The position numbers and the translations under genes are program-made. The notes under the pieces are model-generated. The model saw nothing but the letters and a program-made list of their open reading frames with translations, was not told the DNA's origin and ran no database searches. This document shows positions 1 through 5,491 of a DNA stretch of 5,491 bases, in pieces. Every line of letters starts with the position of its first letter. Within the stretch, counting starts at the first letter, position 1. The DNA comes from Gammaproteobacteria bacterium (GTDB lineage: Bacteria; Pseudomonadota; Gammaproteobacteria; SZUA-140), in the NCBI GenBank assembly GCA_026982145.1, contig JALSHQ010000067.1, positions 1-5,491 on the forward strand. Direction: 5' to 3'.

Positions 1-1335
1 TATATTGAAAACGAAGAGGATGAGCGTGCGCTTGAGTTGATTGATCAACTTAATAAAGAACAGCCGCGCTGGAAGCGGCTGGCGGGTTCGTCCAGTGTGA
101 AGGAAAATCCCAACAAGGTACCTGTTGAAATTACGGCAGCGTATGCACGTGCTTATATCGATCAGCTTGGGCAAGCTCAGGCTCGATTGGAGCCGCTGCA
201 CAGACAGGCACCTGAAAATCTGGATATCCGCTCAAGCCTCGCCTACCTCTATTTATGGCGCGGCTGGCCTCGCCGCGCACTGGAAGAATTCGAGATTGCA
301 GGCGTTCAGGATAGCCACCACCTAGACGCCGCGCTTGGGCGAATTCATGCCCGCTATGCACTGTATGAATTCCCAACGGTTGAAGAGAATATTGCAGCAT
401 TAAATTGGCATTATCCTGAAAGCGCTCGGCTGAAAGGGGTCAACCGGATGTGGGCGCTGCATAATATGCGAGAGCTGCGCGTGGATATTTCGCGTGGGAT
501 CAGTTCAGGTGTGCAAGAGGGAAGCCGAGATTTAACACTCAACAGTTACCTTTACGGTCGCCCGCTGCGGCATCGCTACCGCCCCTATCTTCATCATCTC
601 CATTCACAGGCACGTTTTCCTGAAGGCGCATCTTATTACCGGCGCATTGGTGCGGGCATTGAATATCGGCGGCGTTACTTGAGAGTGCGCAGTGAACTTG
701 CACGCAACTTGGGGGGTGCGGCGGATATCGGCTTAAATAGCTCACTGCAGTGGAGCATGGATGACCGTTGGTCGCTCTACGGTAATCTAGATAGCTACAG
801 TAATGACGTGCCATTACGCGGGCGCGCCCAAGGCGTCGATGGCTGGGGCGTGGGTGCGGGCGTCAGTTACCGTTTTCATGAGCTTCGCCGTATTGACCTC
901 TCACTTAAATGGTTGGAATTTAGTGACCAAAATCGCCGCCAGAGTCTCGGGCTTTCGGTGGATCAGCGCCTGATCACAAAAGTGGATTACAAGTTGAACG
1001 GCACGGCCAGTCTCTACACCTCACAAAACACACGTTTGGATGCGCCATACTTTAATCCGCTCAGTGATCTAACGCTACAGCTGGGTGTGGTTAACGAGTG
1101 GCTGTTGAAGCGTCATTACGACTACGCTTATCGTCATCGTTTGGGGCTTATGGTGGGGCAGTATCAGCAAAAAAGCTATGGCGGCAAGTTGATCTGGACG
1201 GTGCGCTATGAGCATCAATGGAATTTCAATGACCGTACTGAACTGCGTTACGCCATCTCGCGTGGCCAGCGTGCCTACGATGGCGTAACAGAATTCATTA
1301 CCCAATTTGACCTCGCCTTGGTTTGGAGGTTTTAG
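1..1335 (+). CDS. pgaA: PgaA, PNAG outer-membrane export porin (3' part; 5' end outside window)
   Basis: The frame is open from the first base (Tyr-Ile-Glu-Asn...) to TAG at 1333-1335, giving 444 residues. The TTG at 37 is not a credible start, because the frame continues upstream without a stop. E. coli PgaA is about 807 residues, so roughly the N-terminal 360, including the signal peptide and most TPRs, are missing to the left. Seen: residues ~43-140 are helical and TPR-like (RSSLAYLYLWRGWPRRALEEF). From ~155 onward the sequence alternates polar and aromatic residues as in beta-strands, rich in Tyr/Arg/Trp, and ends in Trp-Arg-Phe, the C-terminal aromatic typical of outer-membrane barrels. 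Known for the family: the periplasmic TPR domain binds deacetylated polymer and PgaB, and the barrel exports PNAG to the surface. Identity is supported by pgaB, pgaC and pgaD following directly. The last codons (TGG AGG TTT) also contain the pgaB Shine-Dalgarno. No frameshift seen. Confidence 0.95.
   Translation, partial: YIENEEDERALELIDQLNKEQPRWKRLAGSSSVKENPNKVPVEITAAYARAYIDQLGQAQARLEPLHRQAPENLDIRSSLAYLYLWRGWPRRALEEFEIAGVQDSHHLDAALGRIHARYALYEFPTVEENIAALNWHYPESARLKGVNRMWALHNMRELRVDISRGISSGVQEGSRDLTLNSYLYGRPLRHRYRPYLHHLHSQARFPEGASYYRRIGAGIEYRRRYLRVRSELARNLGGAADIGLNSSLQWSMDDRWSLYGNLDSYSNDVPLRGRAQGVDGWGVGAGVSYRFHELRRIDLSLKWLEFSDQNRRQSLGLSVDQRLITKVDYKLNGTASLYTSQNTRLDAPYFNPLSDLTLQLGVVNEWLLKRHYDYAYRHRLGLMVGQYQQKSYGGKLIWTVRYEHQWNFNDRTELRYAISRGQRAYDGVTEFITQFDLALVWRF
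1325..1329 (+). promoter_or_regulatory. Ribosome-binding site deciding the pgaB start
   Basis: GGAGG lies 7 nt before the GTG at 1337, an ideal Shine-Dalgarno spacing. It sits inside the Trp-Arg-Phe end of pgaA. It favours GTG 1337 over the upstream in-frame ATG at 1307, which has no comparable site and would add 10 residues before the signal peptide. Its position suggests that ribosomes finishing pgaA re-initiate on pgaB (inference). Confidence 0.85.
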
Positions 1336-1336
1336 C

Positions 1337-1396
1337 GTGAAGCGTTTGTGCCTTATTTTAGTGGTGATATGGAGTTTGATAGGTGTGGTGCAGGCG
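1337..1396 (+). other. PgaB signal peptide, signal peptidase I type without lipobox
   Basis: Codons 1-20 encode a basic n-region (Met-Lys-Arg), a hydrophobic core (~4-18) and Val-Gln-Ala before Gln21, fitting the small-X-small rule. The only Cys here is residue 5, at the start of the hydrophobic core, with Lys-Arg-Leu before it. That is neither the position nor the context of a lipobox. Predicted outcome: a soluble periplasmic mature protein beginning QSAPQSF (inference). Confidence 0.75.
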
Positions 1397-3292
1397 CAAT
1401 CGGCGCCGCAGAGTTTTATCACATTGAGTTACCACGATGTCAGTGATGATGCCGCGAGCGTGGGTGCGCGCACTCTGATGTATATCAAGAGTGATGAGCT
1501 GGTTTCCCAGTTCTCATGGTTGCGTGAACAGGGCTATCAGCCGGTGAGTTTGTCGCAGATTATCGCCGCGCGTGACGGGAGTGCCCCCTTACCAGATAAG
1601 GCAATATTACTAAGCTTTGATGATGGCTATCAAAGTGTTTACAGCCGGGTTTTTCCACTTTTAAAGCTGTTTAACTATCCAGCCTTGATTGCGCTCGTGG
1701 GCAAATGGATGGATGTGCCGGCGGGTGAAATGGTCTCATACGGCGACGAGCAACTGCCCCGAGACTACTTCTTATCATGGGCGGAGGTGAAGGAAATGGT
1801 CGGCTCCGGATTGGTAGAAGTGGCCTCGCATAGCTATGATCTGCATCGCGGGATTATGGCCAACCCACAGGGGAATAGCCAAGCCGCTGCCATCACCACA
1901 CGCTATGACCAAACGAGTGGTCTGTATGAAACAGAGGCGGAATTCAGACAACGCCTGCGGCAGGACTTAACTCGCAGCGTCAAACAGATCAAACACTATA
2001 CCGGCAAAGCACCACGTGTAATTGTCTGGCCTTATGGCGCTTATAATCAGCTAACGCTTGAAATTGCAGCCAGTCTTGGAATGCCTTATACCATGACGCT
2101 CGATAGTGGCCGCAGTGACCTTGCAGAACTAAGTAACATCAAGCGTCTGCTGGTACAGAATAATTCGACCCTCTCTGACCTTGTCTGGATGCTGCGGCCG
2201 GGCAAAGCCACACCAATACGGGTGGCGCATGTCGATCTCGACTATGTTTATGACCCGGATCCCGCACGCCAAGAGATCAATCTTGGCCTGCTGTTAGATC
2301 GCATCAAAGCGCTGCAGATCAATACCGTTTACCTGCAAGCGTATGCAGACCCGGATGGCGATGGCCATGCCGATGCGCTCTATTACCCGAATCGCCATCT
2401 GCCAATGCGCGCTGATCTTTTCAATCGTGTCTCCTGGCAGTTGCGCACCCGTACCGGTGTGAGTGTTTATGCGTGGTTACCAGTGCTTGCTTATCAGTTT
2501 AGCGAGGGTCACTTGCTCTCTGACCTTTATGTCAAAAGTGAGCCGCTGGATGATGGCACGGTGGCCGAGGTCTCTTATCATCGCCTGTCGCCCTTTCATG
2601 CTGATGTGCGAGAAATAGTGGGTGATATCTACGAAGACCTTGCCCGGCAGGCCAGTTTTGCAGGCCTTCTGTTTCATGATGATGCCTACCTGAATGACTT
2701 TGAAGAGCACAACCCTTGGGCACTTCACCATTACCAGAGTGTATGGGGGTTGCCTAGCTCCATTGCACAAATCCGCCAGAATCGAACCTTCATGCAGCAG
2801 TGGACAGAAAATAAAACGCAGGCGTTAATCGAATTCACCCACTACCTGCGTGACCGCGTACGCCAATACCACCCGAGTATTCAGACCGCACGGAACCTCT
2901 ACGCGCGGGTTGTGATGGAACCCCGCTCGGAAGAGTGGTTTGCGCAGTCCCTACCAGCTTTTGTTGAAAATTATGATTACACCGCCGTCATGGCCATGCC
3001 CTATATGGAAGAGGCGAAAGATGCCGATGAATGGTTGAAGGCATTAGTGGCTCGAGCAATCGAGCAGACGGGAGGAGACCTGAGTAAAGTGGTATTTGAA
3101 CTGCAAAGTGTAGACTGGCGAAATCAGACGCCGGTTAATTCAGATGTGATTGCAAACCAGATGCGTATATTACGCAAACAGGGCGCGCTAAATTTTGGCT
3201 ACTACCCTGACAACTTCATAAGAAACCACCCAGCGCTTGATGTGATCTACCCCGAATTTTCACTTAGCACTTACCCGTATGAGGCTCCATGA
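1337..3292 (+). CDS. pgaB: PgaB, periplasmic PNAG de-N-acetylase / glycoside hydrolase
   Basis: 651 residues from GTG 1337, chosen because GGAGG is 7 nt upstream and Met-Lys-Arg plus a hydrophobic core then forms a clean signal peptide; E. coli PgaB is about 672. The signal peptide covers residues 1-20 with likely signal peptidase I cleavage after Val-Gln-Ala20. No lipobox Cys is present, unlike E. coli PgaB. The polysaccharide deacetylase (NodB-like) domain spans ~25-285. It has YHDV with His33, SFDDGY with Asp95-Asp96, SHSYDLH with His165 and His170 (metal ligands, HxxxxH) and WPYG at 231-234, so the catalytic set looks intact. The C-terminal glycoside-hydrolase-type domain (GH153-like, ~295-651) has HVDLDYVYD, ADPDGDG at 337-343, the acidic FHDD at 446-449 and GYYPDNF at 621-627. 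Family role: partial deacetylation of PNAG in the periplasm, required for export through PgaA, and cleavage of deacetylated polymer. It starts 1 nt after the pgaA stop and its stop overlaps the pgaC start. Confidence 0.96.
   Translation: MKRLCLILVVIWSLIGVVQAQSAPQSFITLSYHDVSDDAASVGARTLMYIKSDELVSQFSWLREQGYQPVSLSQIIAARDGSAPLPDKAILLSFDDGYQSVYSRVFPLLKLFNYPALIALVGKWMDVPAGEMVSYGDEQLPRDYFLSWAEVKEMVGSGLVEVASHSYDLHRGIMANPQGNSQAAAITTRYDQTSGLYETEAEFRQRLRQDLTRSVKQIKHYTGKAPRVIVWPYGAYNQLTLEIAASLGMPYTMTLDSGRSDLAELSNIKRLLVQNNSTLSDLVWMLRPGKATPIRVAHVDLDYVYDPDPARQEINLGLLLDRIKALQINTVYLQAYADPDGDGHADALYYPNRHLPMRADLFNRVSWQLRTRTGVSVYAWLPVLAYQFSEGHLLSDLYVKSEPLDDGTVAEVSYHRLSPFHADVREIVGDIYEDLARQASFAGLLFHDDAYLNDFEEHNPWALHHYQSVWGLPSSIAQIRQNRTFMQQWTENKTQALIEFTHYLRDRVRQYHPSIQTARNLYARVVMEPRSEEWFAQSLPAFVENYDYTAVMAMPYMEEAKDADEWLKALVARAIEQTGGDLSKVVFELQSVDWRNQTPVNSDVIANQMRILRKQGALNFGYYPDNFIRNHPALDVIYPEFSLSTYPYEAP
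3281..3284 (+). promoter_or_regulatory. pgaC ribosome-binding site with two adjacent ATG starts
   Basis: GAGG in the last codons of pgaB is followed by CTCC and then ATGATG. Spacing is 4 nt to the ATG at 3289 and 7 nt to the ATG at 3292. The first start overlaps the pgaB stop as ATGA; the second shares only one base with it. The 7-nt spacing favours 3292, so the protein may be 420 rather than 421 residues. Confidence 0.6.
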
Positions 3293-4554
3293 TGGCTGAC
3301 TTTACCGGGCAGGTCGTTGAGTGGATGTTCAGCTTTGCATTTTATTACCCACTTTTCATGGCCTATCTGTGGATGGTGGGTGCCATCTACTACTATTACC
3401 ACTGGGAGCGTAATACACAGAAGGGGGTAGATCACCCGCCTGAATTGAGTGAATATCCCCCCGTTTCGATCATTGTGCCCTGTTTTAATGAAGGTGAAAA
3501 TATCAGGGAAGTCATTGCGCAGCTGACACTGCAGAAATACCCTGAGTTCGAGATCATCGCAGTTAATGACGGGAGCCCGGATGATACCGGCGCGATCTTG
3601 GACGAGCTCTCTGAACAATACGCTCAGCTGCGAGTGATTCATCTCAAAGAGAACGAAGGGAAAGCGGTCGCGTTACGCATGGGAACGCTGGTTTCAAAGC
3701 ATGAGTTTTTGGTCTGCATTGATGGTGATGCACTGCTCGACCAGCACGCGGTTAGCTGGATGATGCGGCACTTTATCGGCGGTGCGCGCGTTGCCGCAGT
3801 CACAGGCAACCCACGCATTCGTACCCGCTCAACCTTGCTAGGGAAAATCCAAGTGGGTGAATTCTCCGCCATCATTGGCATGATCAAACGTGCCCAACGC
3901 ATCTATGGCCGGGTTTTTACCGTCTCTGGTGTCGTCTCCGCCTTCCGTAAAAGCGCACTGCACGATGTAGGCTACTGGAGCAAAGACATGGTGACAGAAG
4001 ATATCGATATCAGTTGGAAGCTGCAACTGCGCCATTGGGATATCCGTTTTGAATCACATGCACTGTGTTGGATCTTGATGCCCGAAACCTTAAAAGGGCT
4101 ATGGAAGCAGCGCTTACGTTGGTCTCAAGGGGGCACAGAGGCGCTGATCAAATACTTACCTAGGCTCACCGGTTGGCGGATGCGCCGCATGTGGCCGGTT
4201 TACCTCGAATATTTCACCAGTGTATTTTGGGCTTATATCATGCTGTTCGTGTTTGGTTTATGGGTCACCGGCCAGTTTTTCGAGCTGCCCCCGCCGCTCT
4301 CTATTCCAACGCTGCTGCCCGGCTGGAATGGCGTCGTGTTAGGGGTGACATGCCTGCTGCAATTTGCCATTAGCCTCGCCATCGACTCTCGCTATGAAAA
4401 AGGGATCGGGAAGATCTACTACTGGATGGTTTGGTACCCCATCATCTTCTGGGTGATGAGTGTCGCGACCACGGTGGTGGCCGTACCCAAAGCGTTATTC
4501 AAGAAAAAGGGAACGCGTGCTACATGGGTAAGCCCAGACCGGGGGATGAGATGA
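3289..4554 (+). CDS. pgaC: PgaC, PNAG synthase (family 2 glycosyltransferase)
   Basis: 421 residues (420 if the second ATG at 3292 is used). It polymerises GlcNAc from UDP-GlcNAc into beta-1,6-linked PNAG at the inner membrane and needs PgaD. Seen: one N-terminal membrane helix (~13-37), then a cytoplasmic GT2 domain (~57-300). The domain starts with SIIVPCFNEGENI and has the UDP-binding Asp94 (AVNDGS), Asp145 and Asp147 (CIDGDALLD), VSGVVSAFR at 212-220, the TED catalytic-base motif at 236-238 (TEDIDISWKLQ) and QRLRW at 274-278 (QxxRW). Further hydrophobic segments lie at ~310-330, ~347-365 and ~378-400. The basic tail ends WVSPDRGMR, much like E. coli PgaC. All processive-synthase residues are present. 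Compared with E. coli PgaC (441 residues), as recalled, the first of two N-terminal helices is absent. The gene overlaps pgaB by 4 bp (ATGA) and pgaD by 4 bp. Post-translational control by c-di-GMP with PgaD is known in E. coli and inferred here. Confidence 0.97.
   Translation: MMADFTGQVVEWMFSFAFYYPLFMAYLWMVGAIYYYYHWERNTQKGVDHPPELSEYPPVSIIVPCFNEGENIREVIAQLTLQKYPEFEIIAVNDGSPDDTGAILDELSEQYAQLRVIHLKENEGKAVALRMGTLVSKHEFLVCIDGDALLDQHAVSWMMRHFIGGARVAAVTGNPRIRTRSTLLGKIQVGEFSAIIGMIKRAQRIYGRVFTVSGVVSAFRKSALHDVGYWSKDMVTEDIDISWKLQLRHWDIRFESHALCWILMPETLKGLWKQRLRWSQGGTEALIKYLPRLTGWRMRRMWPVYLEYFTSVFWAYIMLFVFGLWVTGQFFELPPPLSIPTLLPGWNGVVLGVTCLLQFAISLAIDSRYEKGIGKIYYWMVWYPIIFWVMSVATTVVAVPKALFKKKGTRATWVSPDRGMR
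4541..4546 (+). promoter_or_regulatory. pgaD ribosome-binding site within the pgaC 3' end
   Basis: GGGGGA lies just before ATG 4551, with a short 4-nt spacer (TGAG). A second ATG at 4546 is out of frame. The purine-rich run codes for the Arg-Gly-Met end of pgaC. Together with the ATGA stop/start overlap it supports coupled translation from 4551 rather than the earlier in-frame TTG at 4431. Confidence 0.55.
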
Positions 4555-5012
4555 CGAAACCACTGATCATCAATCGTCCCGACGTATTAACGCTACGCCA
4601 GCGTTTTGCGGATGGCTTTCTAACCTTTTTATTCTGGCTTATCTGGTTTTATCTCTGGATACCGTTATTGAGTCTAGGAGGCTGGATATTTGGGATCGAT
4701 CTGTTTCATGACGAAATGATCGTGCGTGAAGGGCTGCAAAGTCTGACGGAGCTATTGGGGTGGTATCTGTTAGTGATCTTCCTGATTAGCACAACACTGG
4801 GTGTCTGGGCGATGGTCAATTTGTGGCGATTCCGCGGGAAGGACCGTCGGAGTGCCAGACCTGTCGTGGCCGATGAAGTGTTGGCGAATGACTTTAATGT
4901 GACCGCTGAGCAGGTCAACCAGTGGCGCGCATGCAAGCGGCTTGTGATCAGCCATGATCCGCAAGGCAATATCATGGCTGTTGAGAATGAGCCGCTTGAA
5001 AAAACCTCATAA
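4551..5012 (+). CDS. pgaD: PgaD, inner-membrane partner of PNAG synthase
   Basis: 153 residues from ATG 4551, which overlaps the pgaC stop as ATGA; E. coli PgaD is 137. Seen: a short N-terminus with Ile-Ile-Asn-Arg-Pro, a first membrane helix at ~22-47 (rich in Trp/Phe/Leu), a loop with charged residues (~49-66), a second helix at ~68-92, then a cytoplasmic tail opening with basic residues (RFRGKDRR). The tail ends in a segment (KRLVISHDPQGNIMAVE) that resembles the E. coli PgaD C-terminus (hydrophobic stretch, then Gln-Gly-x-Ile). Assignment rests on position after pgaC, the two-helix topology and this C-terminal resemblance, since PgaD proteins are poorly conserved. Family role: PgaD binds PgaC, is needed for polymerase activity and is stabilised by c-di-GMP binding at the PgaC-PgaD interface. 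The 3' end overlaps the convergent VOC gene by 6 bp. An upstream in-frame TTG at 4431 would add 40 residues encoded inside pgaC and is unlikely. Confidence 0.93.
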   Translation: MTKPLIINRPDVLTLRQRFADGFLTFLFWLIWFYLWIPLLSLGGWIFGIDLFHDEMIVREGLQSLTELLGWYLLVIFLISTTLGVWAMVNLWRFRGKDRRSARPVVADEVLANDFNVTAEQVNQWRACKRLVISHDPQGNIMAVENEPLEKTS

Positions 5013-5366
5013 ATATTTATCCGACCAGACCGCATACTCATTCCCACTCGGGTCACAAAAGTGAAAACGGCGCCCGCCGGGGAAGGGAAAAATCGCTCTT
5101 TTGATCACACCACCCGCCTGCTCGATACGCGCTTGCGTCTGCTCCAGATCTCGGCTGTAAAAAACGATGAGCGCACTGCCACCTTCAACAGTTGCTGTTG
5201 CCTTTGATTGATAAAAACCGCCATTGAGCCCCTCATTATTAAAAGCCGTATATTCGTTGCCGTAATCGACAAACTCCCAGCCAAATGCCGCACTGAAAAA
5301 CAGTTTAGTGGCATTGATATCCCTTGAGGGGAACTCAACGTAATTAATTTTTTCATGCACGTCCAT
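5007..5366 (-). CDS. VOC family (glyoxalase/bleomycin-resistance fold) protein, function unknown
   Basis: 119 residues from ATG 5366 to TGA at 5009-5007. Seen: the typical single-chain VOC pattern. The first beta-alpha-beta module has NYVEFPSRDI, then FFSAAFGWEF (the FYxxxFGW signature) at ~23-32 and GGFYQS near 49-54. The second module has ALIVFYSRDLEQTQARIEQAGG at ~65-86 (broken here only by the module's loop), then FPFPGGRRFHFCDPSGNEYAVW at ~93-114. Glu11, His102 and Glu110 sit where metal ligands often lie in this superfamily, but I cannot show metal binding. This subfamily is usually annotated as a glyoxalase-like or lactoylglutathione lyase-related protein, with no assigned substrate. 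It is convergent with pgaD, so it is not part of the pga operon, and nothing in the sequence ties it to PNAG. It would need its own promoter within or beyond 5367-5491; I see no convincing -35/-10 pair. Confidence 0.88.
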   Translation of the reverse strand: MDVHEKINYVEFPSRDINATKLFFSAAFGWEFVDYGNEYTAFNNEGLNGGFYQSKATATVEGGSALIVFYSRDLEQTQARIEQAGGVIKRAIFPFPGGRRFHFCDPSGNEYAVWSDKYL

Positions 5367-5373
5367 CGTAATG

Positions 5374-5377
5374 CCCT
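5374..5377 (-). promoter_or_regulatory. Ribosome-binding site of the VOC gene
   Basis: On the - strand AGGG precedes the ATG at 5366 with a 7-nt spacer (CATTACG). It is a modest but well-placed Shine-Dalgarno that supports this start over the GTG two codons downstream. Confidence 0.6.
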
Positions 5378-5385
5378 AGATTTAA

Positions 5386-5491
5386 GGAACCTCTGATTTA
5401 TTCTGAGCGAAGTGGGTTGTGATCTAAAATCTTCAGCTTCAAGGCGCGAATCGCACGTAATAGCGGGCTATTGCGAAGATTTGCAACGCAG
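5386..5491. repeat. Repeat-like, hairpin-rich non-coding segment, cut by the window end
   Basis: No gene is visible in 5367-5491. From GGAACCTCTGA (5386) onward the stretch looks like the outer part of a small dispersed repeat or MITE-type element. It has a sharp GGAACCTCTGA edge, no coding signal, and dense inverted symmetry further in: AAATCTTC at 5427-5434 against GAAGATTT at 5475-5482, and a long hairpin at 5446-5484. If it is such an element, CTTCAGCTTC at 5431-5440 would probably pair with sequence just past the window end. Only one copy and one end are visible, so the repeat call is inference; the inverted repeats themselves are seen directly. It could instead be an isolated intergenic structure. 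Confidence 0.4.
5446..5484. other. Long near-perfect hairpin
   Basis: Outer stem GCGAATC (5446-5452) pairs with GATTTGC (5478-5484), with one G-T wobble. An internal loop (GCA against AA) separates it from inner stem CGTAATAGC (5456-5464), which pairs with GCTATTGCG (5467-5475), again with one wobble. The apex is GG, so the final G-C pair or two probably open. Of 39 bases, 32 are in stems. No T-run follows on either strand, so it does not look like an intrinsic terminator. Confidence 0.7.

Noticed and set aside
1307..1336. Upstream in-frame ATG as the pgaB start (10 extra residues)
   Set aside because: It lies inside pgaA, has no good Shine-Dalgarno and puts a Pro/Trp/Gly-rich stretch ahead of a proper signal peptide; GTG 1337 has GGAGG at 7 nt.
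1075..1422. 115-codon open frame on the - strand over the pgaA/pgaB junction
   Set aside because: It is antisense to conserved barrel and signal-peptide codons, and no family signature or ribosome-binding site is evident.
3271..3642. 123-codon open frame on the - strand across the start of pgaC
   Set aside because: It lies fully antisense to well-supported pgaB/pgaC coding sequence, its translation shows no recognisable domain, and it looks like a shadow frame.
4431..4550. In-frame TTG start giving pgaD 40 extra N-terminal residues
   Set aside because: The added residues are encoded by the pgaC membrane region in another frame and resemble nothing in PgaD; ATG 4551 overlaps the pgaC stop as ATGA and gives the usual PgaD layout.
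5009..5020. ATAAATATTTAT palindrome as an operator or terminator
   Set aside because: It is a 12-bp all-AT palindrome spanning two stop codons; it is too weak for a terminator and has no supporting second site.
4706..5056. 116-codon open frame on the - strand over pgaD, as a possible second convergent gene
   Set aside because: It overlaps both pgaD and the VOC gene in a different frame, and its Ser/Arg-rich composition suggests an accidental open frame.
5068..5079. CGGCG/CGCCG inverted repeat as a pgaD terminator
   Set aside because: The stem would enclose only 2 bases (or 4 bp around 4 bases), no T-run follows directly, and the bases encode the conserved Pro-Gly-Gly-Arg-Arg segment of the VOC protein.
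5367..5491. A sigma-70 promoter for the VOC gene
   Set aside because: On the - strand, TTGCAA with CTATTA at 17-nt spacing can be drawn inside the hairpin, but the -10 match is poor and nothing else supports it.

Overview
The window carries the distal part of a poly-beta-1,6-N-acetyl-D-glucosamine (PNAG/PGA) biofilm exopolysaccharide operon, in the order pgaA (3' part only), pgaB, pgaC, pgaD, all on the + strand. A small VOC/glyoxalase-fold gene follows on the - strand, and the right edge holds a short non-coding stretch with a strong hairpin that looks like the edge of a repeat element. All four Pga assignments rest on recognisable family motifs and on the canonical gene order. The protein sequences resemble enterobacterial PgaABCD throughout, but with clear divergence. 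This suggests a gammaproteobacterium, probably not a close E. coli relative. Base composition is moderate, and I cannot name a genus from this window.

Layout. Positions 1-1335: C-terminal 444 residues of PgaA (end of the periplasmic TPR domain plus the outer-membrane beta-barrel). Positions 1337-3292: PgaB, the two-domain periplasmic de-N-acetylase/glycoside hydrolase. Positions 3289-4554: PgaC, the family 2 inner-membrane synthase. Positions 4551-5012: PgaD, the small membrane partner of PgaC. Positions 5007-5366 (-): VOC-family protein, convergent with pgaD and overlapping it by 6 bp. Positions 5367-5491: about 125 bp without a gene, containing the VOC ribosome-binding site and a hairpin-rich repeat-like segment cut by the window end.

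How the genes work together (established for the family): PgaC with PgaD polymerises GlcNAc from UDP-GlcNAc and passes the chain across the inner membrane. In E. coli the PgaCD pair is activated by cyclic-di-GMP. PgaB partly de-N-acetylates the polymer in the periplasm and can also cleave deacetylated PNAG. PgaA is the TPR-plus-barrel export porin. The genes are packed for translational coupling: a 1-nt gap at pgaA/pgaB and ATGA overlaps at pgaB/pgaC and pgaC/pgaD. The operon promoter and any leader-RNA control lie upstream of the window.

This is a known system, not a new one. The departures most worth a look are a PgaB with an ordinary signal peptide and no lipobox cysteine, a PgaC that lacks the first N-terminal membrane helix of E. 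coli PgaC, the tail-to-tail gene overlap, and the hairpin/repeat at the right edge.
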